DNA of 64,000 nt from Desmodesmus armatus. Lineage: Eukaryota > Chlorophyta > Chlorophyceae > Sphaeropleales > Scenedesmaceae. The stretch is taken from positions 62,001 to 126,000 of the forward strand of contig VIIQ02000031.1 of assembly GCA_007449985.2 (NCBI GenBank), in the 5' to 3' direction. The position numbers and the translations under genes are program-made. The notes under the pieces are model-generated. The model had not been told where the DNA came from, ran no database searches, and saw only the letters and a program-made list of their open reading frames with translations. Position 1 is the stretch's first letter. Every line of letters begins with the position of its first letter. Of the stretch, positions 31,526 to 43,200 are shown piece after piece.

Positions 31526-34339
31526 ATGGCGCAGCGCGCACCCATGATCGCTATTGCCTTCCTGGTAGTATGCATGGCTGTTGCCACCGTCGCGCAGGGT
31601 CCCTGCATCGAATGCAGCGTGAGTGACTGGACTGGACTGGACTGATCAGCAGCTTATGCGATAATGTGGAGGCTTGCACGATTACCCCATCCGCACTGCG
31701 AGGTCTGATAGTCTCCGTTTATATCGCACCATCAACAGAAAGGCACCAGTCCCAACCGTACTGTAGGTGCTGCACACTGCCATGCTCTCACTGCTGCACA
31801 CTGCTCTCACCTGATCACAGAAATGCTCGGGCTCCAGCACCTGCCTGTCCAACTGCAAGAGGGAGTGCCCCCCAACCATCAGCGTTGCGACCTGCCAGAA
31901 TTATGGAACCCAGGCTGGCAAGGACAGTGCCAAGTTTGCTTGTGACCTTACCATGGTGAGTGCCTTGGAATGCAGTTCCTGCGCTAAGCATGCACGCAGC
32001 TGCCCGTTTTCATGCCAGATCCAGCCTTTGGATCCCCTGCAATTGCACAGGTGCACATCATGTATGGTCACCCACCCGTCAATCCTGGGGGTGGGGTCTG
32101 TAGCTGCGTTCAGGACTGCAGCCCAGCACGTACACTGAATTTCCCGCCTGTCCAGTGATACCCGCGCTGGTGACTGTTGGAACCATAATTTTCCACTAGC
32201 TACAGTATGCCCTATGTGTGCGCCAAACTCACCTTCACTGAATACTGCTGCTGTTGCTGTTGCTGTGCTGTGCTGTTTGGTGCTGTTTGCAGCAATACTG
32301 GTAGGTCCTATGCAGCCATAATGGCATTTGCACAAGCCTTGCACAAGCCTTGCAGAAGCCTTGCACAAGCCCCGAAGCCAAGCTTGCCTTCCTGTGTCGC
32401 AGACAGCCACAGTTGTTGGATGGATGAAAACATTGCACATGCATCTGAACCAGCAGCGCGCTCCTGTCCTGCAGGCCAATCAGAGCTTCCCAGCACAGCT
32501 GTGCGTCAGCAAAGTGCCTTCCCTACATGCCGGAACGGAACAGCAGAACGTTCTGAGAGCTCTACTCTGTTTCGCCAGTCGGTCTAACACGATAGTAAAG
32601 CACAAGGCAAACCTGTGCATCATGAGGTGCGGTCTCATCCTTGTGCCATGTGCTGTGCTGCCCTCTGCTTTACAGCAATGCCAACATGATTCAGCCTAGG
32701 AGCTATGTTCCTCCCCCTCGCGTCACCCTTCAGCAGTGCGGCAATGCTGCTTTCGGTGTCTGCCAGTCCACTGCCAAGGACGCCAAGCAGTCCCCATGCG
32801 GACCATCCTTCAATGGTGAGCAACAACCCACATAATTATTATTATTAGCATTATTATTATTATAACCCACATAATCCACCAATGTGCATACCCAAAAATA
32901 TGTTACGCCTGTAAAGCTCAAGAGCGCTTCTAGAAGACATGCTTGACTACTGGTTTGAGAGCTCAAGTTGGCAAGTACCATGCAACATAGGAGAAAGCTT
33001 GATGACTATGCAGATGAACACACAGCGCATGTACATGCGGCAAGCACACCTGCATCATGCAAGCATAGCAGGCAACCACATCGTCAGACTCACAGTTGAT
33101 GTTTTGAAGGTTCTCACCCATGAGTGTCGCGCAGCACTCGAGCCATCCAGATCTTACTGTCATGGTGGGTTTCATGACTTTCGAGTTACCTGTACAACAC
33201 TGTGTGTCTGTGCTTTCACGCCGCTCCAGGTGCGGGCGCCTGCAAGAAGAGTGACTTCCAGAAGTTCTACAACGGTAAGTGGACGGAGGGCGCCGTTGCA
33301 TGCCTAGTGTGGGGTCCAATGGGGAAAGTGCCCAGCGCACAGCCAGCCTATTGTTGGTGCACCGCTGCATGGGACCCCAAGGGCATAGGCACTACTTGGT
33401 GCACCGCTGCATGGGACCCCAAGGGCATAGGCACTACTTGGTGCACCGCTGCATGGGACCCCAAGGGCATAGGCACTACTTGGTGCACCGCTGCATGGGA
33501 CCCCAAGGGCATAGGCACTACTTGGTGCACCGCTGCATGGGACCCCAAGGGCATAGGCACTACTTGGTGCACCGCTGCATGGGACCCCAAGGGCATAGGC
33601 ACTACTTGGTGCACCGCTGCATGGGACCCCAAGGGCATAGGCACTACTTGGTGCACCGCTGCATGGGACCCCAAGGGCATAGGCACTACTTGGTGCACCG
33701 CTGCATGGGACCCCAAGGGCATAGGCACTACTTGGTGCACCGCTGCATGGGACCCCAAGGGCATAGGCACTACTTGGTGCACCGCTGCATGGGACCCCAA
33801 GGGCAGGCAGCTTGGAAGACTCGAGCATGTCGAGGCAGTGAGGCATCAGAATATTTGGCGGCACATTGTGCTGACCACATGCCGTCGTGCAGGCTGGGAC
33901 AGCAGCCCGCCATCGACCCAGTGGCTCTTCTGTCGACATGTGACAGCAGTACATGCTGCAGCTCCATGATGCCTTGCAAGGCAAAGGAGCACTTGCCTTG
34001 ACGCGTGCCATTTTCCCCATTGTGGTTGCTTGTTGAAGCTGCCACGCTGACAAACCATGCACGGCCTGCCACGCGCTCCTTCAGCTTGCAAGGCATGAAA
34101 CATGCACAGCATCGTCAAAAGCCACCTGAGTATCAACATTTTTCCTGAAAAATTCCTGAGCAGTATTCTGTGCTGAACACACGGCTGTGCTCTGACGTTG
34201 CCCGTCCTGCCGCCGCTGCTGTTGTGCTGTGCGCGAATCCGCCGTGTGCTGCTCCCTGCTTCCAGGTGTTGTCGACGAGCAGTGTAACGCAAAGGCTGCC
34301 GTGTTTGACAAGCCCCAGGGCAGGAAGATGATGTTCTAA
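31526..34339 (+). CDS. Secreted cysteine-rich protein, copy A (includes an 8-nt microexon)
   Basis: Six exons: 31526-31618, 31821-31955, 32293-32300 (8 nt), 32676-32815, 33230-33274 and 34266-34339, giving 164 residues. An N-terminal signal peptide (MAQRAPMIAIAFLVVCMAVA) is followed by the mature start QGPCIEC. At least ten cysteines follow, in CSGSSTCLSNCKREC, VTLQQCGNAAFGVCQS, SPCGPSFNG, ACKKSDFQKFYNG and VVDEQCNAKAAVFDKPQ. The microexon CAATACTG supplies Q-Y and two bases of C, giving QYCNANMIQP; without it the next exon cannot be read in frame, and the paralogue has KYCQAPTPQP at this place. The intron after exon 33230-33274 holds a 42-bp minisatellite. Family and function are unknown; a cell-wall or extracellular role is inferred from the signal peptide. 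Confidence 0.82.
32328..32374 (+). repeat. 12-bp tandem repeat in copy A intron
   Basis: The unit GCACAAGCCTTG is repeated about four times with one variant (GCAGAAGCCTTG), just after the microexon. Confidence 0.85.
32836..32866 (+). repeat. ATT trinucleotide run
   Basis: (ATT)n with one interruption, directly after the donor of exon 32676-32815. It is unusual in this GC-rich setting. Confidence 0.85.
33354..33805 (+). repeat. 42-bp minisatellite, ~10.8 copies
   Basis: Unit TTGGTGCACCGCTGCATGGG + ACCCCAAGGGCATAGGCACTAC is repeated head to tail with almost no variation inside the last intron of copy A. The period is 42, a multiple of three, so long open frames appear in several frames on both strands; these are artefacts. 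Confidence 0.97.
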
Positions 34340-36639
34340 GAGACAAGTTGCCCTTCGCCTGCTGCATGTGTGGCCATCCAGCGGTTGCCGGCGCGCTCTG
34401 TTGGCCAAAAGAAAGGCCACTTTCACAGCGTGGCAGGTACAGGGGTGCCTGCAGGCACCAGCTGGTTAACCCAGGATGCTACCAGCAGTACCCACAAGAA
34501 CAGGGTCAACCATACGGTGTGACCCTAGAGCCCAGCGGCCAGTTGGCACAGGGCTAGGTTGGGCACAACGTATGCGCAGCCTGTGAGGCGTTGTTTGGTA
34601 TTGAAATACTTGTTGCTCACTCTCGAGGCATTAGCCTGCACTTGACTCGACAGCGCAGCTGCAGCTACAGCTGCAGGAAACACTGCTTTTATCCCGTTGA
34701 CTAATTGACCCGGTTGTCCACTTGGGTGCAGTGTTGTGTTGCTGCTTGTCAATGAGCCCTTTGTGGCAGTGTGCCTTGAAGGACGTACGTCTCATGCTTG
34801 ACTGGCTTGGCAGGCTCTGCAGCCTTGCCTGATGAAGTGGGGTGAAGGCACACAGCAGCCTTTGAGCCTCCTGTGCCCTTGTGGCCCGGACCTCTTTGTT
34901 CACAATGCATGTCCCTGTCACGATACGTGATGGGTGTACAGCAGCAGCCTCTGCAGCGCGTGTGTGTTTTGCAGCAGATCAATGTTTTGCAGCGTATGCA
35001 GCGTATGGCTGTTCCTGCAGGTGCAGCAGCACATGGATGCCTTGCAGGGTCTTCAGCACATCACTGTTTCAAGCTTCAGTGTCCTGTGACTCTGTGCTGC
35101 AGAATGGGGTGTGTACAGGGTTGTGCTGCTTTGGACGGGTCCTTTGTGGTTATGGCAGGCTGTTGGATGTGGTGGTCGGTTGGCGGTTGGGGTGCATGCA
35201 GCCCTTGCGCTGTTGTTCATGGTGCTGTGCAGTGTCATGCATGGTGACGGGGCATCTTCAAAAAGCCTTGAGGCTTGGCCGGGGTGATGGAGCGGCCTGG
35301 TGCTGCAGCGGTGCTGGCTAGGCGGTTGGGAGAACATACAACACATGAGGACCCTGGTGCGCAGAAGTGCTTCTGTGTGAGGAAAGCGGTCTGGATAAGG
35401 CTCTGCGTGAGCAGGGCGACAAGTACAGTATGGGAGGCAAGTGCAACACACCTTTGGCGGACTCACTCACAGACCTTGTGAGTGTGTCCACAGTGGATGT
35501 TGCTGTTGTGCTGGTGGCATTGGCGGTGATGGCAGTGCGTTGTGACTGCCTGCCTGCTGGGCTTGCGATGCAGAGGGCCTTAGCCTGCTGTGCGACCTCG
35601 GACAACTGTGTAACAAGTGTGTGTCAGCTGCCGCGTCTTGCCTTTTGATGCTAGGCAAACTGCCAGCCACTCGATCCTTAATGCTTTCAAAGCACAGTGC
35701 TTGTGCTGGTAACGGCGCTGCTCCCATGCTCAGTCAGGCCAGGGGCTCTTGAGTGGTTTCAGGAGTCAAGGGGGTCCAGATTCAAGCTCAGCAGTCAGGC
35801 TTTGATGTTTGCTATGCCAACAGACACTATAAGGTCTAAGCTGTTGCTGCTGGTTGGTGTGCTTGGTGCTGGGCCATCAACTTGGCTTGGAACCCGCAAT
35901 TGGACATGCTTATGGACGGCAGCACCAGCTCAGAAACCCCAAAACATCAAGCCAAATGAAGTCAACTCAGCACCAGATGCATCTCAAATGAAGGCTACAG
36001 CACAACGGGACTGCTGTGCAGTGTGCCACGAGGATGCTGTGTCCAATATTGCAATTGGGCTACTAGCTAGTAGCTTCACTGTAAACCTGCTCTAATTCGT
36101 GGGTGGTGAGTTATTGGCCGTTGCTGTGGGAGCTTGGCACTGAATAGGCTGTGTAGGTTTGCTGCCCTAGGTGATAATCCAGGTGATCTCAGGGACCAGG
36201 GGTTACTGTGCGCTAGAGCCGCTTCCAGCCTCACCAAAGCAAACCACCCTAGATTCATTCACGGCGGTGATGGTCAGCCTGGAGGGATGGAGAAGTGTGG
36301 CGGAGTGAGCGTCACTTGGAAAAAACCGCAACTGACTCAGTGAGTCACCTTCGTCCCTGCAATATATTCAGCCCGCATCGACCGAGTGCTAACACATTAG
36401 CATACTCGTTCATCTTACAGCTCTGCTACTGCTCTGTTTGCATACTGAGCAACTTTGGTAAGTACACCCCCCCCCCCCCCGCTAGCTGCGCTCAGCCACC
36501 AGCACGTACCCCGATGCATCGTGGCGGTAACAGACTTTGATCTGTTGTTAACCTTACATAAGTCTGCTTGTATGCGTTGGTCATTATTCCAACGAGATCT
36601 TCTCCTCTGCTGCCACTGCTGCTGTTTGCCGCAGTCGCC
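34340..36639. other. Interval between the two paralogous secreted-protein genes
   Basis: About 2.3 kb. It contains the 3' UTR of copy A, unconserved short frames, and a C-run at 36467-36480 shortly before copy B. I saw no third gene copy and no transposon ends. Confidence 0.5.
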
Positions 36640-38052
36640 ATGGCTCGCTTCGTCTGCGTCAGTGCTTTGCTGGTGCTCGCTTTTGTGGCAGTGGTCAACT
36701 CTCAGTGCATCGAGTGCAAGGCAAGTCCAGATAATCCTCAAGTGGTGGGAAGGGCGCTAGATCGTGCTGTGGGCTGTTGCAAGTAGCAGAGGCGCTGGAA
36801 ACCACGCCCTGATGCTATTCTCCAGCGTTTTGATTGTGCGTTGTGCTGCCAAGCTGCTTGTCACCGGGCATGCTGGGTGACTCTTGAGTGATCGCTGGAT
36901 CTTGCGGCAGTGACTCCGACGGAAGCAACCGGCAGCGGGAACGGGTTCAGTCCATTCTGTGATGATATTTAGGGCTATTTACAATCGTGAGTTGCTCCAG
37001 TGCAGCACCTAGCTGCTTCCTCTTCACAAAAGGAGAAGCAGCAACACCGAGTCCCATCTCTCAGAGTCTGCATCGTAGTGCTTGAACCTAGCTGCCTTCA
37101 CATACTGTGGCTGCTGCTGTTGTGATATGCAGGACTGCCGGAACAATAACTACTGTCTGAGTCAGTGCAAGCAGTCCTGCGGTGTCGACATCAACAAGTG
37201 CGCAGGCTATGGCGTCCAGGCCGGCAAGGAGTCAGCACAGCTTGCCTGCGACCTCACTCTGGTGAGCTTGTGCCCTAGGTTTTGCCCCAGCAGCAACCTT
37301 CCAAATCGTATCAGAGTCCACCATTTGTAAATCAGTACCAACACCAAGTATGAGAAGCTTGTTTTCGACGCGGACAGCTCCAGCATCAGCCAACACGCCA
37401 GTTTGTGCTGACATTGTCCTGCCCTGTTACAACCTCGTCCCACCCTGGCCCGCGCTTGCAGAAATATTGCCAGGCTCCTACTCCCCAACCCAAGGGCGCA
37501 AAAAGCGGAAGCAACATGGTGACCCTGCAGCAGTGTGGAAACGCTGCATACGGGGTGTGCCAGTCCGACGCTACCAGCTCCAAGTCCCCCTGCTCATACG
37601 CATTCAACGGCGCCGGAAAGTGCACAAAGGACCAGTTCTGGAACTTCTACAATGGTAAGGGTCTCTGCGCATACCGTATGCAGAGCAGTGCTCTTTCATG
37701 CTGAGGCTAGAAGCTGCTAAGTGTCCAAGAGTCGCGGCTTGCTGCTTCAAAAAGTAGTGCCAGGCACAAGCCGAATATGCTGTGGTACTATGTTGCCGCA
37801 CATGGTGCTGGTGTGCTCCTGTGTGTCAGTTGTGCTCAAGTGTCACTCATGTCACACATCTGCAGAGCCGCTTGCCCTTGGCCTGCTGCTCTCCCTTGCA
37901 GTACTCTTGGGATTTGGCGCAAACAGTGGCTTGACTGTGCTGACCATCTCCATGTGCCCTCCCTGCCGTTGCTGTCACCAGGAGTGATCAACGAGCAGTG
38001 CAACAAGAAGGCTTCTGTCTTCGACATCCAGCCCAGGGCCAGTGGACACTAG
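36640..38052 (+). CDS. Secreted cysteine-rich protein, copy B (paralogue of copy A)
   Basis: Four exons: 36640-36720, 37133-37261, 37462-37654 and 37982-38052, giving 157 residues. Signal peptide MARFVCVSALLVLAFVAVV, mature start NSQCIECK. The cysteine spacing matches copy A: DCRNNNYCLSQCKQSC, AGKESAQLACDLTL, KYCQAPT, MVTLQQCGNAAYGVCQSDA, SPCSYAFNGAGKCTKDQF, VINEQCNKKASVFDIQPR. Intron 1 starts GCAAGT (a GC-AG intron) after codon AAG. Two introns present in copy A (around the microexon and after the FNG codons) are absent; the corresponding sequence is one exon here. It lies 2.3 kb from copy A in the same direction, so tandem gene duplication is likely. Function unknown. Confidence 0.85.
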
Positions 38053-40204
38053 GTGCTACTGACTACCTGCCCAACAAATGAGTGGCTAAGGCTGAGCGGG
38101 GCTGGCGCCCATGCTGCAAAATGAGCAAGAGCGGCTCGTGCTGCGACCGAGTGTGCACAGCCCATGCCATGTTGTGAATGGAACCTCTGGTACCACCTGT
38201 GTGGGTTGCTTTGTGTCTAGCTCATGCTGGATGCTTAGCATGTCCTGACGGCGCCTTGCAGAGCCATAGCCAGCACCTTTTCCGCTCTTGGGGGTCCTGC
38301 CAGGTGTGCAGATGTGTCAGCGTGCATGCTGCTGTGGTTGCCAACCAAGCTGGGTCTGATCCAGGTCGGCAGTGCAGATGAAAATGTTGTTATCAGTTAG
38401 CTGTAGCTTGATCTGTAAGTGCAGCGGCCGGTTTGCAGCGGCATGCTGTGCTCGAGTTGTGACACTTGTTGCAGGGCCCTTGAGTAACACCAGCACAGGT
38501 TGTATGTTGTGATTCTTGTCGATACCGATTTCCTGGGTTGGGTAATCAGTCAACACTTGTTGCATGCAGTGCGCCACTGGTGCTGAACAGGGCACCTTCA
38601 TGGCGCCATGCACGGTGCATGTACGGTGCATGCATGGCCGGACATTTGGGGCATACACGGATGCATGTGTGTGCAACATGTTGGGGTTTGCATGATGGGT
38701 GGTTGCCCACTGCGCGTGTGGGCGTGGGTACATGCACATGAGGCATCATCGTCCACAGAGCACAGGTGTTGGCGTGTTGCGGTGTCGGAACATTTACGAG
38801 CCACGCCCAAGCACTTGCACACACCTCCTTGCAGAGCACAATACCTCTGGAGGGCTTTTCCCTCCCGGGCTCTTGCCTGTCAAGGAATGAAGACTGGTGG
38901 GTCGAGTGCTGTTTGTGGCTGACAATGTGTGATACTGGGTGAGACACGTGTACCGGAGCAGCCGCTGGTAACAGTGTGCCTGCAGTTGCTTGGGTTTGCA
39001 ACATCACATGGACGCTTGCGATCTCTGCAATACACACGGGCTGAACATCAGAGTGGCTGACTGTCAAGCACAGAGACAGACAGCAGTCCATGGGACAATG
39101 ACTTGCATTGGTTGCCGTGTACATGTAGGGTTTAGGTTTAGGTTTAGGTTTTACCCTAGACCAACCCTAAACCTCCTGGCTGTACAGCCTGTACATGAGC
39201 CATGAATCTAAACCCTGGGAACAGCAGCTTTGTGCACAAGTCGAAACTGCAATCAACACAAACACAAACCATCAAGCAACTCAACAGTCAGATCACCAGA
39301 CCACATGGCCTGGGGAGCAACAACCTCAATCAATGCATCTCAGTCAGCACCAGCACACACAGCAGGGCCCCACAGCAAATGAGACATTCCGTGACAGCAT
39401 GCGTACTTGTCACAGAGGTGCATTTGATCAAATGCGTACTTGTACAGCATGCATACTTGTCACAGATGTGCATCATGATGCCGCTCTGCATTTGCCTTCT
39501 ATAGGAGGTCCAAGCAAAACCACACGTGGCACAAGGCGGCAAACTATCTACACTGTTTCAATGTCAAACAAAACAAGCCGCAGACTTTCTGGACCACACT
39601 AACACACTTGACGAGAAAGCAACAGGTGCAAGGATGCCGTATCACATTGCAACTCATGAATGCTCAGCATCACTGCATGCTGTGAGATCTGTAAGCGACA
39701 CCTTGCCTTTTTCAGCACTGCCAGGACAGGTTGTTTCAGTGCTTGCTTGTCCAGCAGCACACTTGTCCAGACAACGCGTCAACAACTGCTGTACATCAGG
39801 CGCAACACAAATGACTTGGCAGGCCCTCCCTGCAGCAACATCATGCCTGATGTACACTCAAACAAACAACAAGCAAGCAAGCAAGCAACCTAAACCCAAC
39901 CCTCATCTCACGTGCCGGTGTGTCACTCACTGAGCACGCCCTGCTGCCTCGGTCACACAGAGTAACGTGCCATCACGCAGTGACCAGTGACCGCCACAAG
40001 CAGCAATGACAGGTCTGCACTTGGGCATGTGTACCACCCCAACAGAACCTCTGTGACCCAGCTACACTACAACCTCCCGGATGCGCACAAAGCAATGGCA
40101 GCACTTGCTCTGTGTGCCAGTGACAAGGTCGGCAGGTGGACACATTCACCGCTGACTGGCTGGTACTCTCCACCCTGATGAACTGGCGAGAGACGAAGAG
40201 TCAA
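38053..40204. other. Interval between copy B and the YSL gene (convergent 3' ends)
   Basis: About 2.15 kb. A TGTAA motif occurs near 38415 that could end copy B. A telomere-like block lies at 39126-39175. The rest shows short unconserved frames and CATGCA-rich text (38600-38660). Confidence 0.5.
39126..39175. repeat. Telomere-like interstitial repeat
   Basis: TAGGGTTTAGGTTTAGGTTT followed by AGGTTTTACCCTAGACC and CCCTAAACC. The unit is mostly TTTAGG rather than an exact TTTAGGG or TTTTAGGG array, with a short inverted half. It is interstitial, not a chromosome end. Confidence 0.7.
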
Positions 40205-43200
40205 TCAGAACGGCCCGTCCTTGCTACCTCCCGGCCACACCCCAGCACAGTAAGGCAGCTTGCAGCCCGGGCCGTCAAAGAAACCCAGGCACAGTGGCGG
40301 TGCCTTGCCTGCGATGGCAAGCAAGCTGCTGGGGATTGCCCACAAACCGTCACCAACCAGGAGGCCGGCACCCACTGTGGGTCCTAGCTCCTCTGCTCCT
40401 GCTCTGTTGATGGCTTCCCAGATGTGCATCACAACCGAACCCAGCCAGAAGTTGATCGCCTGGGACAGCAAAAGCAGCAGCCAGAAGCAAGAACGACTCA
40501 GCAGCAGCCTATATCACAGGACGAACTCTGCGGCTGAGGCTTTATGAGCCTGCTTTGCAGTGTGATGAAAGAGTGATAGCTTCTCCACGCACAAGCCTGT
40601 AGCACATCCCTGGAGTCTGTGGCTGGACCGAGGTGACGCGTATGTTATGCCATGGGGTGCAGGGGATACTCACCGAAGCGGCTCCAATGTAGAAGGGGAT
40701 GCTCATGGCCATAGGGCTGGGCACCCACTTAGCAGCGCGCTTGGGCAGCAGATCACGCACCATGCAGATCAAGATGCCTGCAACCAGCAGCGCAACACAG
40801 GGTTGAGAGGGTTGAGGGTCTCTGAAACTTCCGGGGTGAGGGTTCATGACATTATGTTGGGCACAACGCAAACCCCAAACCCTCAGACACATCCTGGACG
40901 GTCGAGGGAAGATTTGAGGGCTCTGCTGCATGGTGGCTGCTGTTTGTGGTACTAAATCATGACTCATCGAATGCTAATAATACTGTTACTGAAGGGCTTG
41001 TACATCACGCAGCCGTGACTGACAGGTAGTTCATAATGACCTGGGCAAGGTTGAGCAACGTGATTACTTCTTATCACACAGCCGGTAAGCTGCTGCATGG
41101 ATCGGACTGCTTACATCCTGTTCCCACCTCACACTACCAGCAGCACTTCCACCACCTACCTGCTGCAAAGAATCCACCCATGAGGGTGGTGCAGTGCTTG
41201 GGTAGAGCAGCGAAGCCCTTCGTTCCGATCTCGGCCATGCCTCTGTAAATGTCCGCAAAAGGAGCAGGGTAGGGCCCGCCATGCACGTTCACCTGGACAG
41301 CAGCAAGAACCACACCCAACAGGGCGATGCCAGCAGATTGCTGAGTGTCTGGTGCTCACTTCCTAGCGTGCGCTTGTTGACTGCGCAGCTGGCGAAGCGG
41401 CTGCAAGACAAAGAGGCCAGCTGACTGCAGAAGGTTGGCGCTGGTTTTTCAGCCCCACATGCAGCAAGCATGTGCCAATAAGACCCTTGCTCCATGCATC
41501 ACAATGGCATATACACACGGCATGTGCTGCGGCAGGCTAGCACGAGAGGGGCGTCGCACCACATGCGCTGTTGCCATTCCTGCACATACTCAACCACAGA
41601 ACCCGCGCAAGCTCCCAGGGTTGCGAGTCAAACATACATGTTTGACCACATGTCATAACATGTTTGACCGCATGGTTGACCAGGCACCCACCTGGCCTGT
41701 CTGGAAGAACAACATGAAGCACATGGGGGTCAGCACTGCTCCAAGCAGCTGGCCCACCAGCTGAGCAGCAAACATAGCCCGGGGTGCTGCTAGGCAAATG
41801 TAGCTGGTCCTGAAGTCTCCCATGAGGGTTGCTGCACTGCTGGTTGCTGACAGCACCACACCACAGATGGCGAGACCTACGATCACGCCGTTGCCCTGCA
41901 GACAGCGTGAACGTGGGTGTTTATGGGTGTTAGGGTTTGGGGTATGAAGCTGGAGGTTTGGCTGCCTGGTCAGCAAGTAGTCAATCCTAGCATGTGGGTG
42001 GGATTGCAGGACATGCTGCAAAGATGACATATATGCCCTACAAGCAATGCGCCAAATGTGTGATATAAACCAGGACTGTGCTTCTCACCTCAGCGCCAGC
42101 CCAGGCAGCAAACACAAACAGCGCCAGCTTGCCGTACATACTCGCGCAGTCCCAGTCAGTCAATCCAGCACCATAAGAGTTGGGCAGCGCAAACAGCGGG
42201 GTCACCAAGTAGGCCACTGCAACGTAGTACCACTTGACTGGTGTGTACACCATGGGAATGAAGATGGTGCTGAGGATAGCCAGGCCTCCGTAGCCGATGG
42301 GTGCTAGCCACCAGGGGATAACCTCACGCAGGAAGACCTCCTGGCGCAGACGGCGCTGCAAACACGACACGACATGACAAAAGAGGTGATATGATCAGCA
42401 CATGGATACGGTAATGCACGGACACAGGTCAGAGTTGCGGTTGGCTAGCGCAGACAGCGCTGCAAACAGACATGACATCGCGTTTGAGCAGCACGTATAT
42501 GTAGCAGTGTCAGTAGCTGCCCTGCTATCAGAGCACAATGTGCTGCAGGAACAGACGACGCTACGCCCTGGACAGTCAAAAAGCTTGAAGCAGCACACCG
42601 GGATGAAAGTGTCACATGCCGCTGCTGTGTACTGCTGGCGCAGGTGGGGAGCAAGTCCCTCACTCCCAGTCGCTCACCCCTGAGGGTGTCTCCTTGAATT
42701 GCAGCATGTGTGCGTCTGCATGATTCAACTAAGTAGGGCAGGCTTCTGGTTAATACCATGGATACCATCCCAGTCACTCACCTCTGAGGGTGTCTCCTTG
42801 AACTGCAGCATGTTGTCCTCCTCCTCCATACAGAGCCCATCAGCCATCTGTGGCGCATGGTGTCCCTCCAGCGCTGACGCATGCCCGTTGGGACACGTGT
42901 GCTCCAATGTGTTGCTCAGCACACCCGACCCTGCCGCCGACAGCGGCCTCCCATTCTTCAGCGTCACTCCTGTCACTCCGTTAGCTGCAGCTGAGGGTGC
43001 TGATGGTGCTGGGGTTGTGCTGGTAGGGTCTGCAATACCCGGGGTGTGTTGAGGCATGCTTCCACATCCTTGGCTGCGACGGCGTTTTGTTGACGGGGGC
43101 TGAAAGCGCCACGGCTGCCGCTGCTAGATTGAGCCCAGGAGGGGCTAGTAGGGCGGGAACCGTTGGGACTGAGGGCCTGAGGCATGTTGCGGGCTGCACG

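Noticed and set aside
33354..33805. Possible CRISPR array
   Set aside because: The repeats are contiguous with no unique spacers, in a eukaryotic intron; this is a minisatellite.
33202..34062. Long open frames (~240-255 codons) on both strands over the repeat array
   Set aside because: They arise only because the 42-bp unit is a multiple of three without stops. The array lies within a phase-consistent intron of copy A.
39126..39175. Chromosome end
   Set aside because: Only a few imperfect TTTAGG units, with unique sequence and genes on both sides.
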